This document shows, in pieces, positions 61,632-64,000 of a stretch of 64,000 nt of DNA. The notes beneath the pieces are model-generated. The model had not been told where the DNA came from. It saw nothing but the letters and a program-made list of their open reading frames with translations, and did not search any database. Position numbers and translations under genes: made by a program. This DNA comes from Microthyrium microscopicum (taxonomy: Eukaryota > Ascomycota > Dothideomycetes > Microthyriales > Microthyriaceae): the NCBI GenBank assembly GCA_010405405.1, contig MU004230.1, positions 2,687,744 through 2,751,743 on the forward strand. Reading direction: 5' to 3'. How positions within the stretch are numbered: position 1 is the first letter of the stretch; each line of letters opens with the position of its first letter.

Positions 61632-62887
61632 TCACGATTTGAAAACAGCAGCAACTTTCCCAACCTTCTTATCTCGCACCTCCCATCTAGGCTGCGTAGG
61701 ATCAAAAAGATACTTGATTCTCGGCCCAAACTTGGCAACAGTTCTGTTGCTATGCGCCTCATCAACGTATACTGGTGACTGAGGTGGTTGAGCGAAACCC
61801 CTATAATTAGGATCCTTTGGGTTCATATCAGTGCATTTTGCCGTCTTGGGGTCTGCGCCGACGTCCCAGAGACATCCACCACCTCCTGGATCTACAGGAC
61901 AAATAATATTAGCATTGGGTGGAAAGCGTGAGAATTGGGATGGAGAGGACATACGGTTATCATCGGTTCTGTGTACAGCTCCAAGCCAAACTTTATCAGC
62001 CTTCGTCTTTTCCTGCTGATAAACGACCGCCAATTCGCCAGTCAGAGCACCGGTTTCTTTGACTTCTGGCTTTGGCCCCTTGGGCGCACTGACAGTTGCT
62101 GGCTTGTAGACTGGTCCACCTGGAGCAGTGTACTCATTTGGTCGGTAGAAGATGTTGACTAAGATTCCCTTGTCGTCCCATTTATATAGACCAGGGAGTT
62201 TTTGGCCAGCTGGAGTGGCACTTCCGTCTCCTGTGACCTTGACTTTTGCGCATTGAGGATAGAATTGGGCGCCGCTCTGCTTCTTGATATAGTCGTCGTT
62301 AAGCGCATTGTGAAGTGAGATGATTTCGTGGCGGACAACGTAAGTGCCGGGCTTGATATCGGAAGGGATGGTGACGGTTTGAGAGTTTTTGTTCTTCATA
62401 AGCCAGTCTGTGCCCCAGGAAATGGTCTTGGGGTCGTAGGATTGTTCGTCAATTTTGAAGAAAGCTACATCTTCTACCTTACCGGATTCAGGAAGGAGGC
62501 CCATGTACTTGTGAAGTCAGTATGAAGCATTGAGGGGGCGCATAGATCAAAACTTACGGTAAGAACAGGTCCCTTGTGGCTACTAAACCAGTCCAACCAG
62601 TTGAAAGTGATGTTAGCACCAGCCCGAGCTACACTTTCAATTCCAGGAGCTTGAAGTGGAGTGAATCGACAAGCGACATCTGGTGAATTGACATTCTCAA
62701 CTGGACCAACAGCTCCTTTGGCTTTGGGAAAGCCCCATTCGATACTCTTGATATTGTACTTTGGATCATAATCGCGAGCAGGATCAAAGGCGGGATATGT
62801 AGTTCCATCGATAACATAATCGCGTAAATGACCGTGTCCAGCAACTAGGCCCGCCCAGCAGGCCGCCAGAAAAGAATATTGATGCAT
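61632..62887 (-). CDS. AA9 lytic polysaccharide monooxygenase with C-terminal extension
   Basis: Exons, complement of 62558-62887, 61955-62507 and 61632-61891, give 380 residues. The signal peptide ends at G17, leaving H18 as the mature N-terminus (HGHLRDYVIDG). The copper site is complete: H18, H104 (SSHKGPVLTYMG) and axial Y193 (QFYPQC), with second-shell H in VVRHEIISLHNA and Q191. AA9 enzymes oxidatively cleave cellulose or related glucans outside the cell. After the catalytic domain (about residue 250) comes a roughly 130-residue tail that is not a CBM1 and that I do not recognise (TGELAVVYQQEK, PPQSPVYVDEAHS, IKYLFDPTQPRWEV). The second intron (61,892-61,954, GTATGT...TGCTAAT...CTGTAG) is 63 bp, in frame and stop-free, so an unspliced form would add 21 residues. 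Confidence 0.92.
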
Positions 62888-64000
62888 CTTGAATGTTGCC
62901 CAGGTGTGCTAGCGAGCTTTGCTAGAGCCTAGAACTAACGTAAACAACAAAAGATATGTCCAAACCAGTCCAAAAAGCCAAAAGGATAAGAGACCCTAAT
63001 ATGTATATTATGATATCGGTCCTTCTAACCGCCGATGCGCGCGACTTGAGCCAGATCTGTACAGTGAGGGCGAACTAGGTTGAGTTCATTGGTGGTGTTT
63101 GATATTAATTTCCAACTAACCGCGATCACAACTTTTAGATATCGGATATATCATGATTGGTGTTCCCCATATACCATGATTGGCGTTCCCCATATACACT
63201 ATAACAACCGCAACTGCTACCTCTATAGGTCCTCATCGTCATGGGCAATGTATACTCAGCGCATTTTCCATGGAAAATGATGAACGATTCCTCATTATTT
63301 TATATGCTGTTGATTATAGGTTTGTTGATCCGCTTCAAACTCCTCTGTTCAAAATAAAGTTAGCGAATTCAAGAAGAAAAAGAAAGTTGCAGAAAGTTAA
63401 GACACATGAGCGATAACTAAGTCGGTCATCCATATCAATGGAGTTACTTATATCAACAAGGACATATTAGAAAATCCTTGATTGGCTCCCAACTCCTTCT
63501 CTCAAGGAACGGCGATCTAGTTTTCTCGACAAAGAGAAACAAGAAATGATGAGTGGATTGTAGCCTAGCGTATTGAAGTAGTAGAGAGGACTACCCTGAT
63601 ACTTTATGTATTTGGGTATAGTGACTGTAAGAAATACTTATAGATCTCGTTGCTAGGAAATACGGGAGTTGATGTTCAATAGTGAGCGGCTTCTGGATCA
63701 GACAACGATGGAATCGTGAAGACAATGGACGATATGCGAAAGTCTTGCTTGATTCAGTAGAAAAGCTGTTTGGCACTGACAGTATGGCAATTTCTGAAGC
63801 ATAACACGTGGTATGCAAACGAGGCATTGCCTTGTATTTGATCCGCTGTGTAAGTCACATCGTCCAACGGTAAGTGGTGAGAGATCTTGACGGCACAAAA
63901 TATATGTTGGATTGGAATTAATATTACAGTTGGTATGAACACACCAGCTCTCACATAGATATAGAATATGCCTATACAAGTGGCTGAGGAGCGGGAGGCT
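62888..64000. other. Intergenic to the right edge
   Basis: Promoter of the AA9 gene, then sequence with short ORFs only. A tandem duplication of a 23-bp unit lies at 63,152-63,197. No gene is supported. Confidence 0.45.
63152..63197. repeat. Two-copy 23-bp tandem duplication
   Basis: Two adjacent copies starting CATGATTGG and ending CCCCATATAC, differing at one base (T/C). Confidence 0.85.

Noticed and set aside
1-64000. Bacterial-type features (operons, ribosome binding sites, CRISPR)
   Set aside because: Spliceosomal introns throughout show a eukaryotic nuclear genome, so these categories do not apply.

Overview
The window looks like nuclear DNA of a filamentous ascomycete (Pezizomycotina, possibly Leotiomycetes; the class is a guess). 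Genes are interrupted by short introns of about 45-110 bp with GTAAGT-like donors and CTAAC/CTAAT branch sites. The gene content is typical of such fungi: an AA9 polysaccharide monooxygenase, a class I terpene synthase, a HET-domain protein and a proteinase-K-like protease. A long AT-rich block carries the mark of repeat-induced point mutation (RIP). I saw no tRNA, rRNA or CRISPR.

Left arm (1-11,600): 3' end of a coiled-coil/disordered protein, a 23-bp tandem repeat, an ankyrin-type gene with a disturbed F-box-like 5' end, a short-chain dehydrogenase, a Golgi-type GH47 alpha-mannosidase (minus strand) and a MED20-like Mediator subunit without a clear start.

Central island (11,601-31,102): about 19.5 kb of very AT-rich sequence bounded by 16-bp perfect inverted repeats. 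Nested inside are two Ty3/Gypsy-type LTR fossils in opposite orientations (13,511-21,321 plus; 22,992-30,395 minus) and an 0.8-kb inverted-repeat element between them. The two LTRs of each fossil differ only by transitions, as expected from RIP. No intact gene is visible in the island.

Right arm (31,103-64,000): a RING-H2/PH-like/vWA protein with the domain order of Ste5/Far1 scaffolds; a terpene synthase with all class I motifs; a secreted subtilase; a PRCC homologue and the TORC2 subunit SIN1/AVO1 sharing a 316-bp divergent promoter; an EthD-domain protein; a five-exon gene fusing homeodomain-like, C2H2, protein kinase and HET domains; a mitochondrial Mba1/mL45-like protein; eIF1 with an inferred 8-nt microexon; a small cysteine-containing secreted protein; and an AA9 LPMO with a long unassigned C-terminal extension.

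The genes do not form one pathway. They mix housekeeping functions (Mediator, eIF1, SIN1, PRCC, mitoribosome, Golgi mannosidase) with accessory secreted, self/non-self and secondary-metabolism functions. The most unusual object is the kinase-HET fusion gene at 50,976-56,145. Exon joins were worked out by hand from splice consensus, reading frame and family motifs; no transcript data were available.
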